A stretch of 64,000 bases of DNA from Saprospiraceae bacterium (GTDB taxonomy: Bacteria; Bacteroidota; Bacteroidia; Chitinophagales; Saprospiraceae): the NCBI GenBank assembly GCA_016717265.1, contig JADKFX010000001.1, forward strand, positions 124,001-188,000, in the 5' to 3' direction. The notes under the pieces are model-generated. The model searched no databases. It had not been told where the DNA came from and saw nothing but the letters and a program-made list of their open reading frames with translations. The position numbers and the translations under genes are program-made. Positions 53,610 to 62,090 of this stretch are shown piece by piece. Each line of letters starts with the position of its first letter. Position 1 is the first letter of the stretch.

Positions 53610-56021
53610 ATGCAATCAACAGATCAAAATGACCAAAATGGACACAACGGAGCCTCAGGTACAAAGAATATTAATTATATTATGAATACTAAAAACTGGA
53701 AAGGGCCCCTGCTATTTATTCTGATCATCAGTCTCTTGGGAGTCGGTATGATTGGATTTCAAACCTACGTGGATGCACCCCCAATGAGTGGATTTAAAGA
53801 TTCCCAAGGTAAAATTATTATAGACCAAAAAACCATTGAACGGGGACAAGAAGTATTTCATAAAAAAGCCTTAATGGAATATGGTAGTTTTTTTGGGGAT
53901 GGTGCACAAAGAGGTCCGGATTTCACTGCAGAAGCATTGCACTTGATGACCGGTTATATGAATACATTCTATTTAGATGAAATCAAAATCAAAACAAATA
54001 CGGAACCTGAAGAATATCAAATTATACAAATCCAGGAAAAAGTAAAAGCGGAATTAAAACAAAATAATTATAACGTTCAAGACAAGCTGGTCAAACTTTC
54101 TACTGCACAAATTTTTGCACTCGATCAAATAAAAAAATATTACACTGATCTATTTATAGACAAAAATAAAGGTGAAGGATTCCCCCCAAAAGATTACATA
54201 AGTAGCCGGGATGAAACAGCAGATTTAGCATCCTTTTTTTATTGGGGCGCATGGGTTTGCGTAACACAAAGACCCGGAACTCTTTATAGTTATACACACA
54301 ATTGGCCTTTTGATCCGAGTGCAGGCAATACGCCTACTTCACCCGTAATTCTTTGGAGCGTTTTAGGCCTTCTAGCATTTGTATTGGCTTGCGGTATTGT
54401 ACTCTATTTTATAGGACAGTATAATCAACTTCCAAATAAATTTTTTAAACCTGCAAAAAGAGATTTATTTACTATGCGGAGAGTTGATTCATTTAAACCG
54501 ACTCCAAGTCAAAAGGCAACATATAAATTTTTTTTTGTAGCAATCCTACTATTCTTTTTACAAGTATCAAGCGGGTTAATTACGATCAATGATTTCATTA
54601 ATTGGTTGAACTATTTAGGTATTAATATTTCTGGTAATGTTCCCGTTACGATTTCTAGAAGTTGGCATTTGATGCTTTCATTATATTGGATTTCAACTTG
54701 CTGGATTGCTTCTTCAATTTTTATTCTTCCCATTTTATCAAAGCAGGAGATTGTAGGACAACTCAAATGGATCAACACGCTGTTTGTTTTACTTTTTATT
54801 TTGGTGGGCGGTTCTTTAACCGGAATGGTTTTAGGGCCACTAGGCATATTAGGAAAATGGTGGTACTATCTTGGTCACCAAGGCTGGGAATTTGTTGATT
54901 TTGGAAAGCTCTTTCAGATTTTGTTAATGGTTATTTTTATACTCTGGGGTGTAATTGTTTATCACGGAATTAAGCCAGCTTTTATTAAAGGTGAACCATG
55001 GAATCTTCCCAATTGGATCATGTACTCAGTAATTGGAATTCCATTACTATTTCTATCTGGATTTGTTGCAAGGCCTGAGACGAACTTCGTTATTGCGGAT
55101 TTCTGGAGATGGATGGTCATACACATGTGGGTTGAAGCCTTCTTTGAAGTATTCATTACCGTAATTGTAAGTTATCTCATGGTCCTTATGGGATTGGTAA
55201 GTCGGCAAGCGGCAATCCGGGTTGTATACTTTGCAACAATCCTATTTCTAGGAACTGGTTTGCTTGGAATATCTCACAACTTTTATTGGAACGCAAAACC
55301 TGTTGCAACAATGGCACTTGGAAGTGTTTTTTCTACACTTCAATTCGTACCGTTAATTCTTTTAACTGTAGAAGCCTGGAGGTTTAAAAATATGCCTAAA
55401 ATTGCTGTCGGGGATATAGGAATTAACCAGTTAAATAATTTTGGATTTCCGGAGGTTTTCAAATTCCTAGTTGCTGTTAATTTCTGGAATTTTTTTGGTG
55501 CCGGTGTTTTAGGAATTATCATTAATTTACCTATAATGAATTATTTCGAACACGGAACTTATCTAACCGTCAACCATGCACATGCTGCATTAATGGGCGT
55601 TTATGGTAATATTTCACTTGCAGCTTTGCTATTTGCTTCACGTCTAATGATTAAAAATATTCAATGGAATGAACAAATCGTAAATTTTTCATTCTGGTCA
55701 ATTAATATCGGACTTATGCTAATGGTTGTGCTAGATCTTTTTCCTGCTGGCGCTATACAGTTTAAAAATGTGGTTGAACAAGGACTTTGGTTTGGACGAT
55801 CATCGAAATTTATAGATCATGGAATTTTTAATTCTTTGACTTGGCTAAGAGGTATAGGAGCGACCGTTTTCTTTGTAGGAGGCGTTATCCCACTTACATG
55901 GTTCATTGTTAGCCGTATCTATTCTTTAAAAACAAATGCATTAGATATCGATGAAATGGATAGACAAATAACGGAGGAGAATAATACAAAAATTGAATTA
56001 GAAGGAAATGCTATAATCTAA
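53610..56021 (+). CDS. nod: Putative nitric oxide dismutase (Nod), NO-reductase-superfamily enzyme
   Basis: The 803 residues fold like quinol NO reductase (qNOR): an N-terminal hydrophilic domain (60-225, with EVFHKKALMEYGSFFGDGAQRGPDF) and about 14 transmembrane helices. The haem region NHAHAALMG (655-663) and FeB ligands His505, Glu509 and His556 are kept. Key qNOR residues are changed as reported for Nod: Asn557 replaces the second FeB His (SHNFYW, not HHxYF), Gln578 replaces the conserved Glu (FSTLQFVP), and the quinol-site HYxVExxxF is absent (ITINDFINWL, 324-333). All keep a constant offset of 3 from my recollection of G. stearothermophilus qNOR numbering. Nod is proposed to turn 2 NO into N2 and O2. 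Confidence 0.85.
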   Translation: MQSTDQNDQNGHNGASGTKNINYIMNTKNWKGPLLFILIISLLGVGMIGFQTYVDAPPMSGFKDSQGKIIIDQKTIERGQEVFHKKALMEYGSFFGDGAQRGPDFTAEALHLMTGYMNTFYLDEIKIKTNTEPEEYQIIQIQEKVKAELKQNNYNVQDKLVKLSTAQIFALDQIKKYYTDLFIDKNKGEGFPPKDYISSRDETADLASFFYWGAWVCVTQRPGTLYSYTHNWPFDPSAGNTPTSPVILWSVLGLLAFVLACGIVLYFIGQYNQLPNKFFKPAKRDLFTMRRVDSFKPTPSQKATYKFFFVAILLFFLQVSSGLITINDFINWLNYLGINISGNVPVTISRSWHLMLSLYWISTCWIASSIFILPILSKQEIVGQLKWINTLFVLLFILVGGSLTGMVLGPLGILGKWWYYLGHQGWEFVDFGKLFQILLMVIFILWGVIVYHGIKPAFIKGEPWNLPNWIMYSVIGIPLLFLSGFVARPETNFVIADFWRWMVIHMWVEAFFEVFITVIVSYLMVLMGLVSRQAAIRVVYFATILFLGTGLLGISHNFYWNAKPVATMALGSVFSTLQFVPLILLTVEAWRFKNMPKIAVGDIGINQLNNFGFPEVFKFLVAVNFWNFFGAGVLGIIINLPIMNYFEHGTYLTVNHAHAALMGVYGNISLAALLFASRLMIKNIQWNEQIVNFSFWSINIGLMLMVVLDLFPAGAIQFKNVVEQGLWFGRSSKFIDHGIFNSLTWLRGIGATVFFVGGVIPLTWFIVSRIYSLKTNALDIDEMDRQITEENNTKIELEGNAII

Positions 56022-56337
56022 AATGATCAAACAAAACATTTTGAAATAAATGTTACCCCGAAACTATTTTCCAGGATTTCAAACAAACGCAGTAGAAATC
56101 AATTTTGAAGTGTTCAGTGTTAGATGTCTAAAATACTAAATTCGGATCAGGAATCAGTATTCCATTTAATATTTTGCAAAAGCTGGATACTTTCAAAATT
56201 GTACTAATTTCTTGAAAATAATAAATCCAATTATTACAAATAATTGGATAACCATGCTCAGTAAATATATAACAGAATCTGCTTTGTATTAAATTATTTT
56301 ACTGATAAATAATACAAATTAAATAAATTTCATATAT
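56022..56337. other. Gap between nod and the Rrf2 gene
   Basis: No gene or convincing terminator. TATATTTG at 56333-56340 is a likely -7 box for the Rrf2 gene, with a predicted start about 24 bases before its ATG. Confidence 0.4.
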
Positions 56338-56365
56338 TTGAGTGTTATTACTCTTAAATTAAGTA
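56333..56365 (+). promoter_or_regulatory. Promoter of the Rrf2-family regulator
   Basis: TATATTTG (56333-56340) fits TAnnTTTG. It is followed by CTTAAATTAAG (about 56353-56363), a small palindrome. The AAGA-N8-TCTT motif is not present here, so autoregulation is not evident. Confidence 0.4.
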
Positions 56366-56370
56366 TTTAC

Positions 56371-56802
56371 ATGCGTGCTCTTTCAAAATCGACAATATAT
56401 TGCTTACGAGCATTGATCTATGTTGCATCAAAAAATGAGCAGGAAAATTATGTAAATATTGGCGAGATCTCTGAAGAATTGAATATTTCATTTCATTTTT
56501 TAACAAAAACGTTTCAAATCCTTACAAAAAAAGGATTGCTAGAATCTCATAGGGGACCCCATGGGGGAGTTATGTTGAAAAAACCAATAAAAGATATTTA
56601 TTTGATTGAAATCGTTCATATTTTAGAAGGTGAAGATTTTTTCGAGAAATGCCTTCTTGGATTACCAGGATGCGGCTCCAATGAACCTTGTCCGGTTCAT
56701 GGATTTTGGAAAAACGTAAAAGGATCCCTTCAAAAAGAATTTGAAGAAACTTCACTAGCCCATTTATCGAAAGGAATTAAAACAAAAAAAATGAGAATTT
56801 AA
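56371..56802 (+). CDS. Rrf2-family Fe-S transcription regulator (NsrR-like)
   Basis: ATG at 56371 gives 143 residues; a TTG at 56338 overlapping the -7 box would add 11. The N-terminal winged helix (SKSTIYCLRALIYVAS, GEISEELNISFHFLTKTFQILTKKGLLESHRGPHGGVML) is typical of Rrf2. Cys94, Cys101 and Cys107 (C-x6-C-x5-C) form the Fe-S cluster set of IscR/NsrR-like members. NsrR senses NO through its cluster. It lies between the putative Nod gene and nrdD, both of which carry the same operator-like motif, so it is the natural candidate repressor. Confidence 0.88.
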   Translation: MRALSKSTIYCLRALIYVASKNEQENYVNIGEISEELNISFHFLTKTFQILTKKGLLESHRGPHGGVMLKKPIKDIYLIEIVHILEGEDFFEKCLLGLPGCGSNEPCPVHGFWKNVKGSLQKEFEETSLAHLSKGIKTKKMRI

Positions 56803-56829
56803 ACACGCAAACTTTTTTTAACATTATTT

Positions 56830-56859
56830 AAGATAATTTTGTCTTAATTGTAGCATTCA
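56830..56859 (+). promoter_or_regulatory. nrdD promoter with NsrR-like operator
   Basis: AAGATAATTTTGTCTT (56830-56845) is identical to the main nod site, with the same TAATTTTG centre (-7 box, 56834-56841), upstream TTATTT, and AGCATTCA at 56852-56859 in the same phase. Distance to the nrdD ATG is about 190 bases, so the leader is long. Confidence 0.6.
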
Positions 56860-57045
56860 TTACTTAAATTCAATTTTCTTAAAACTATTAGAATGAAAAA
56901 TTCACACAAACAAGACTCTTTAATACAATATCTTATTTCATGCATATCTGAAGTCCATGTTAACCAAAAATTTCCAAAAATGAGAATGCTCTGCTTAAAA
57001 AAAATAGGATGTAATTAAGTTCACTCAATTCATAAAAAACCCAAT

Positions 57046-59148
57046 ATGGACCGTATTGTGATCAAACGAAATGGAGAATATCAAACTTTCCTTCCCTATA
57101 AAATAGAGGACGCTCTCCTAAAAGCATTTCAAGGACAACACAAAAAAATAGATTCAATATTAATTAATACTATATTTTTAAAACTAGCCGAAAAAGAAAT
57201 TTGGTCTGTTGAAGAAATTCAAGATATCATAGAAAAAGAACTCTATAATAGAAACCATTTCCAAACTATGCGTGCCTTTATGCTGCATCGGCATACTCGA
57301 AAATTACAACGAGAACATATTCAAGGTTTAAACGAAGACACAACATATATTGATTGCTCCCAAACCATTGAAGAATATATATATCAAAAAGACTGGAGAA
57401 TAAATGCAAATGCAAATACTTCTTATTCAAGTGCTGGACTTATTAATAATGTAGCTGGAAAAATTATTGCAAATTATTGGTTAGATAAAGTGTATTCCAA
57501 AGAAGAAGCGTATGCACATCGCAATGGTGATTTACATATACATGATTTGGATTGTCTCACTGGTTATTGCGCAGGCTGGAGCCTGCGAATGCTTTTAAAC
57601 GATGGTTTTAATGGAGTCCGAGGAAGAGTTGAAAGTCGCGCTCCATCCCATTTTAGAGAAGCTTTGGGGCAGATGGCTAATTTTCTAGGAATCCTGCAAA
57701 GCGAATGGGCGGGTGCTCAAGCATTTAGTTCTTTTGATACGTATCTAGCACCTTATGTTTTTAAAGATGCTCTTTCCTTTGATGAGATTTTAAAAGCAGT
57801 CCGCAGTTTTATTTATAACTTGAATGTTCCTGCACGTTGGGGACAATCCCCTTTTACAAATATAACCCTGGATTGGGTTGTACCAGAAGACTTGAAAGAA
57901 CAGACTCCCAATAGAAATAACAGGCACTTATTCGAAAATATTGAAAATAAGGATTTGCTTTCTACAGCACAATCCAGGGGTGTAAATCAATTGACAGACT
58001 TGTGCTACAAGCATTTTCAAAAGGAAATGAACGCCATTAATAAAGCGTATTACACGGTAATGACCGAAGGAGATGCGAATGGACAACCCTTTACATTTCC
58101 AATTCCAACGGTAAATATTACAGAAGCGTTTGACTGGTATGGAGAAAATACAGATTTATTATTTGCGAATACCGCCAAAATTGGTACTTCCTACTTTCAA
58201 AACTTTATAGGAAGCCAATACACCTATGATGATCAAGGTACTAAAATTGAAAATCCAGATGCCTATAAACCGAATGCAATTCGAAGCATGTGTTGCCGCT
58301 TGCAATTAGATCTTAGAGAATTACTAAAACGAGGCAATGGTCTTTTCGGAAGCGCTGAAATGACCGGAAGTATCGGCGTCGTTACGATCAATATGGCAAG
58401 ATTAGGATATCTTTATAATGGTGATCTAAATAGCTTAATGGCTCGTTTGGATGATTTGCTCCAACTTGCTAAATCGAGTCTAGAAAAAAAACGGTCGTTT
58501 ATTCAAGAACTTTTTGATCGTGGACTATTCCCTTACACGAAAAGATATCTTCCTCATTTTAGGAATCACTTTTCAACCATTGGAGTAAATGGAATTAATG
58601 AAATGATTCGAAATTACTCAAAAGATGAATTGAATATTGCTGACGAGAAGGGGATAGAAATAGCATTAAACATACTGCAATATATCCGTAAAAAAATTAT
58701 ACAATTTCAAGAAGAAACCGGCAATCTATACAACCTTGAAGCCACTCCCGCAGAAGGTACTACCTATAGATTTGCCAAAGAAGACAAAAAACGATTTATA
58801 AATATTATTCAGGCCGGACAAAATGAAAACATATATTATACAAATAGTTCTCAGATTCCGGTAAATTTCACGGAAGATCCTTTTGAAGCCTTGATACTTC
58901 AAGATGAATTACAATGCAAATATACAGGTGGAACCGTTTTGCATTTGTACATGAAGGAAAAAATCAGCTCACCGGAAGCATGTAGAAACCTTATAAGAAA
59001 AGTAATTTCTAATTTTAGATTGCCCTATATTACAATTACGCCTACATTCAGTATTTGTAAAAATCACGGGTATTTAAATGGAGAACATGAATACTGTCCT
59101 GCATGTGATGAAATCCTATTAAGGTCAATTACCAATAAATTAAACTAA
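57046..59148 (+). CDS. nrdD: Anaerobic (class III) ribonucleotide reductase, large part lacking its glycyl-radical domain
   Basis: The 700 residues begin with an ATP-cone (1-90, VIKRNGEYQTFLPYKIEDALLKAF), then the class III barrel with NGDLHIHDLDCLTGYCAGW, RSMCCRLQLDLRELL (Cys416-Cys417) and EATPAEGTTYRFAKEDKKRF. A zinc site, C671-x2-H674 and C684-x2-C687, ends it. Normal NrdD continues with the glycyl-radical loop R-V-x-G-Y. Here the stop follows the zinc site and that loop is encoded by the next gene, in another frame. The enzyme reduces ribonucleotides without O2. Start ATG lies after a 190-base leader. Confidence 0.92.
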   Translation: MDRIVIKRNGEYQTFLPYKIEDALLKAFQGQHKKIDSILINTIFLKLAEKEIWSVEEIQDIIEKELYNRNHFQTMRAFMLHRHTRKLQREHIQGLNEDTTYIDCSQTIEEYIYQKDWRINANANTSYSSAGLINNVAGKIIANYWLDKVYSKEEAYAHRNGDLHIHDLDCLTGYCAGWSLRMLLNDGFNGVRGRVESRAPSHFREALGQMANFLGILQSEWAGAQAFSSFDTYLAPYVFKDALSFDEILKAVRSFIYNLNVPARWGQSPFTNITLDWVVPEDLKEQTPNRNNRHLFENIENKDLLSTAQSRGVNQLTDLCYKHFQKEMNAINKAYYTVMTEGDANGQPFTFPIPTVNITEAFDWYGENTDLLFANTAKIGTSYFQNFIGSQYTYDDQGTKIENPDAYKPNAIRSMCCRLQLDLRELLKRGNGLFGSAEMTGSIGVVTINMARLGYLYNGDLNSLMARLDDLLQLAKSSLEKKRSFIQELFDRGLFPYTKRYLPHFRNHFSTIGVNGINEMIRNYSKDELNIADEKGIEIALNILQYIRKKIIQFQEETGNLYNLEATPAEGTTYRFAKEDKKRFINIIQAGQNENIYYTNSSQIPVNFTEDPFEALILQDELQCKYTGGTVLHLYMKEKISSPEACRNLIRKVISNFRLPYITITPTFSICKNHGYLNGEHEYCPACDEILLRSITNKLN

Positions 59149-59149
59149 A

Positions 59150-59317
59150 ATGGAAAATAAACAACAACAGATTTTGGAAAACCATGACGATCAACGTACA
59201 AAATGTCTTGTATTCACGCGGGTAATGGGATATCATCGACCCGTCGAAAGTTTCAATATAGGTAAAAAAGGAGAACATAAAGAACGCTTATCATTCATTG
59301 AAAGCAAATGTGAGTAA
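59150..59317 (+). CDS. Separate glycyl-radical domain of the class III ribonucleotide reductase
   Basis: A 55-residue frame starts one base after the nrdD stop (TAA-A-ATG). It contains RTKCLVFTRVMGYHRPVESFNIGKKGEHKER, the C-terminal glycyl-radical loop of NrdD; Gly27 in RVMGYHRPV would carry the radical. The upstream protein ends exactly before this segment, so the enzyme is split between two polypeptides, as the small spare-part protein GrcA does for pyruvate formate-lyase. The frame differs from nrdD and no run of identical bases suggests a sequencing frameshift at the junction. Similar split arrangements may exist in databases. Its stop overlaps nrdG. Confidence 0.85.
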   Translation: MENKQQQILENHDDQRTKCLVFTRVMGYHRPVESFNIGKKGEHKERLSFIESKCE

Positions 59318-59987
59318 GGCAATTTATCATATTACTCCGTTTACACTTTTAGACTATCCAGATAAAACGGCTTGCATTGTTTGGTTTGCTGGATGCAATA
59401 TGCGCTGTAGATATTGCTACAATATTGATATCGTGAAAGGAAAAGGTAATTTAGAATATGATAAGGCAATTGCATTTATTAACTCCAGAAAAAACTTATT
59501 AGATGGTGTAGTATTAAGTGGTGGAGAATGCATGCTTCACTGCAAAATAGATGGATTTATAAAAGAAATTAAAAAGCTTAATTTTTTATTAAAAATAGAT
59601 ACCAATGGCTCTAATCCCAGAATGCTACAATATCTTATTAAAGAGTGTCTTGTTGACTATGTAGCTCTTGATTTTAAAAGCTTAGCAGACCAATTTTTCT
59701 TTATTACCAAATCCGACTTATTTACAAAATTTGAAAAAACATTAGACATCCTTATCGGTTCTTCAATACCATTCGAAGTTCGAACCACCGTGCATTCAAA
59801 ATTAATCAATATTGAGTATCTGAAAAAAATGCTGCAATACCTCGAAACTAAAAAGTATGCTGGCACCTATTACATCCAAAACTTTTTAAATGATACACCA
59901 ACCTTAGCAGCGATTGAAAATGACTATCAAAAAATTAAACCCGATGATCTTAGCTCAAATTCGATCAAAATAATTATACGAAATTAA
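59310..59987 (+). CDS. nrdG: Anaerobic ribonucleotide reductase activating protein
   Basis: A radical-SAM activase with CNMRCRYC (C-x3-C-x2-C for the 4Fe-4S cluster) and GVVLSGGE; it would form the glycyl radical on the separate small subunit. From GTG at 59310 the product is 225 residues (SKAIYHITPFTLLDYPDKTACIVWFAGCNMRC); TTG at 59298 would add four. Either start overlaps the preceding gene, showing translational coupling in the three-gene unit. Confidence 0.88.
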   Translation: MSKAIYHITPFTLLDYPDKTACIVWFAGCNMRCRYCYNIDIVKGKGNLEYDKAIAFINSRKNLLDGVVLSGGECMLHCKIDGFIKEIKKLNFLLKIDTNGSNPRMLQYLIKECLVDYVALDFKSLADQFFFITKSDLFTKFEKTLDILIGSSIPFEVRTTVHSKLINIEYLKKMLQYLETKKYAGTYYIQNFLNDTPTLAAIENDYQKIKPDDLSSNSIKIIIRN

Positions 59988-60097
59988 TAAATATTTTAAA
60001 TCGAGACAACTATAAAATTGTATTTCCAATTTAATTTTTAAAAAATTAAATTAGAAAAAAGCCTAAAATGGAAATGATACTTTAGTTTTGTACAATT

Positions 60098-60113
60098 AAG
60101 ATTGTTTTGTCTT
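60098..60113 (+). promoter_or_regulatory. Putative NsrR-like operator before the haloperoxidase gene
   Basis: AAGATTGTTTTGTCTT matches the nod/nrdD site at 14 of 16 positions, with TTAA on both sides. It lies 28 bases before the ATG. The centre reads TTGTTTTG, so the -7 box is weaker than at the other two sites; AATCATT follows near the position of AGCATTCA. Confidence 0.5.
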
Positions 60114-60141
60114 AAATTAAATCATTTTAAAATTTAGATAT

Positions 60142-61530
60142 ATGAAAGTCTCAATTCGTTTATTGTTTTTAGCTGCAATTTTTATTTTTGGATCCACCAT
60201 TTCCTGCAATAAATCCGATTCCCCGTCAGGAACTGACAACTTGATGGATTCACTAAATAATGATGTTTATCATGAGTGGCTCAATGTATTCCTAGAGCTC
60301 GATCGTTATGCTGCATTTTTCCGTCCCGGCCCTGCCCCAAGAGCCCTTGCTTATATGGGCTTAAGTGCATATGAATCGTGCCTGGGTGGAATGCCGGAAT
60401 ATCAAACGCTACAGCATCGTTTTGGCATCTCTGATATGCCATCAATCCAAAAAAATTTGTACTGGCCAGAAGTTATAAATGCTTCCTATGCATACTTGAT
60501 GTATAAATTTTTTGAAAGTGTAACGTTTAAAGATAAAAATGGAAACATACTTAATAAACAAGAGTTTCTAAATAAAATTACAATTAAGGAAAAGGAATTA
60601 AAAGAACGATATCATGCTGAAGCAAACCAAAATCTTATCAATAATTCTGAAGCACACGGATATGAAGTAGCGGCTTCAATTTGGAGATACTCAATTTCTG
60701 ATAATGTAGGCCATAATGGACATTTAAATCCATTTCCAAATCCCGTTAACTCTCACGGATGCGATTGGGTACCTACTGATCTTGCAATAGCTGATAGAGG
60801 ATTGTACTCACAATGGGGACAAGTACGTCGCTTTGCAATTTCTTCTTCCGATATGGATGCGTTGATTTCTCCATTTGAATGTGATTCGGATACAAATTCA
60901 GTATTATATGCTCAAGCATACGAAATGTATGTATTAGCAAAAATTGCCAAAAAAGACGCACGTGGGGATTTGGAACATATGGCTGAATTCTGGAGTGACG
61001 ATCGCGTTGGCTGGACTTTCAGTCCACCCGGTAGACTCTTTGCAATTGCCGATCAAATCGTTGAAAATGAAAATTTTAATCTTGAAAAAACCTGCCTATT
61101 ATACGCACAACTTGGCTTAGCAGAAAATGATGCAGCTGTAAATGCATGGTACAACAAATATAAATATAATGTAGAGCGCCCCGTTACCTATATCAACAGG
61201 GTTTTTGATCCAACTTTTAAAATTCCTTGGTTAGGATTTACACCTCCTTTTCCTGCATACCCTTCTGGTCATTCCACATTTGCATTTGCAGGTGTAGGTA
61301 TTTTGGAAGCCTATGTTGGCAGTAGTTACCAATTTACGGATTATTGCCATCAACAACGAACAGATTTTCTTGGTGCACCCAGAGCTTTTAATAGCTTAAG
61401 AGACCTTGCAAATGAAAATGCTTTCAGTCGATTACCATTAGGTGTTCATTATCGTATGGATTATGATGGTGGAAATTTTTGCGGCATTTTATGTGCCCGG
61501 AAGGTACTTCAATTACCTTGGAAACGTTAA
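60142..61530 (+). CDS. Vanadium-dependent haloperoxidase/PAP2-type lipoprotein
   Basis: The 462-residue product has a lipoprotein signal (Cys22 in ISCNKS). Its C-terminal half carries all vanadate/phosphate-binding motifs: K339-x6-R346-P347 (KYKYNVERP), P374-SGHS (PAYPSGHSTF) and S429-R430-x3-G434-x-H436-x3-D440 (SRLPLGVHYRMD). It is therefore a VHPO or acid-phosphatase-like enzyme in the envelope. VHPOs use peroxide and halide. The operator-like motif 28 bases before the start suggests control together with nod and nrdD. Confidence 0.88.
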   Translation: MKVSIRLLFLAAIFIFGSTISCNKSDSPSGTDNLMDSLNNDVYHEWLNVFLELDRYAAFFRPGPAPRALAYMGLSAYESCLGGMPEYQTLQHRFGISDMPSIQKNLYWPEVINASYAYLMYKFFESVTFKDKNGNILNKQEFLNKITIKEKELKERYHAEANQNLINNSEAHGYEVAASIWRYSISDNVGHNGHLNPFPNPVNSHGCDWVPTDLAIADRGLYSQWGQVRRFAISSSDMDALISPFECDSDTNSVLYAQAYEMYVLAKIAKKDARGDLEHMAEFWSDDRVGWTFSPPGRLFAIADQIVENENFNLEKTCLLYAQLGLAENDAAVNAWYNKYKYNVERPVTYINRVFDPTFKIPWLGFTPPFPAYPSGHSTFAFAGVGILEAYVGSSYQFTDYCHQQRTDFLGAPRAFNSLRDLANENAFSRLPLGVHYRMDYDGGNFCGILCARKVLQLPWKR

Positions 61531-61557
61531 ATCCAAATCAATACGTTAAATAATCTT

Positions 61558-61590
61558 AAGGAGCTGTTTTAATAAACAGCTCCTTTTTCT
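61558..61590 (+). terminator. Strong rho-independent terminator after the haloperoxidase gene
   Basis: A 12-bp stem (61558-61569 with 61574-61585), TAAT loop, and a T-run immediately after the stem. It closes the 53.5-61.6 kb region. Confidence 0.9.
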
Positions 61591-62090
61591 TAAATTACAA
61601 TTCAAAAATATCATCAAAAATCCCTACCCATAAACTCCATAATGATAAACCTAAAAATAATGAGTCAAAAAATAATTCATACCTCTAGATTCGCATCTCT
61701 CCTGGAATTAAAATTTTAAGTGCTTCGATTTAAAATCTAAACGACCAGACACCAATAGAATTCCTTATTCATTATATAATATATAGTTACTTATCCTGAT
61801 TTATAACAACTTTAATCTATTCCTCTAAATAAATTATTCTGAATGCCTAGAAAATATTTACGAGTCCAATTTTATATTAAGCTTTTTTATTAAATTTATT
61901 TACTCTGAATATTTTGATTTGAAGCTCCATTGTCAAAATAAGCCTTAACAAAAGAAATCAATAATCCTAAAAAGACAATTATCGCAAGGTGAACACAAGA
62001 TCTTCACTTTTGCATTTTCAGAAAAAACTTGAATTGTCAATAAAACCATTTCAATTTAGAATTAAACTGAAATGCTTTAAAATTCAAAAC
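61591..62090. other. Non-coding gap
   Basis: A/T-rich, many stops in all frames. The + frame at 61989-62189 overlaps the minus-strand lipoprotein gene and is not credible. Confidence 0.35.

Noticed and set aside
53610..56021. Ordinary quinol-dependent NO reductase (NorZ)
   Set aside because: Overall fold fits, but the quinol site is missing and Asn557 and Gln578 replace residues essential in qNOR, so the Nod reading is preferred.
59130..59160. Sequencing frameshift as the reason for the split NrdD
   Set aside because: The junction has a normal stop, one base, and a good ATG, with no long homopolymer exactly there, and the small frame has its own N-terminal extension. It remains to be verified with reads.
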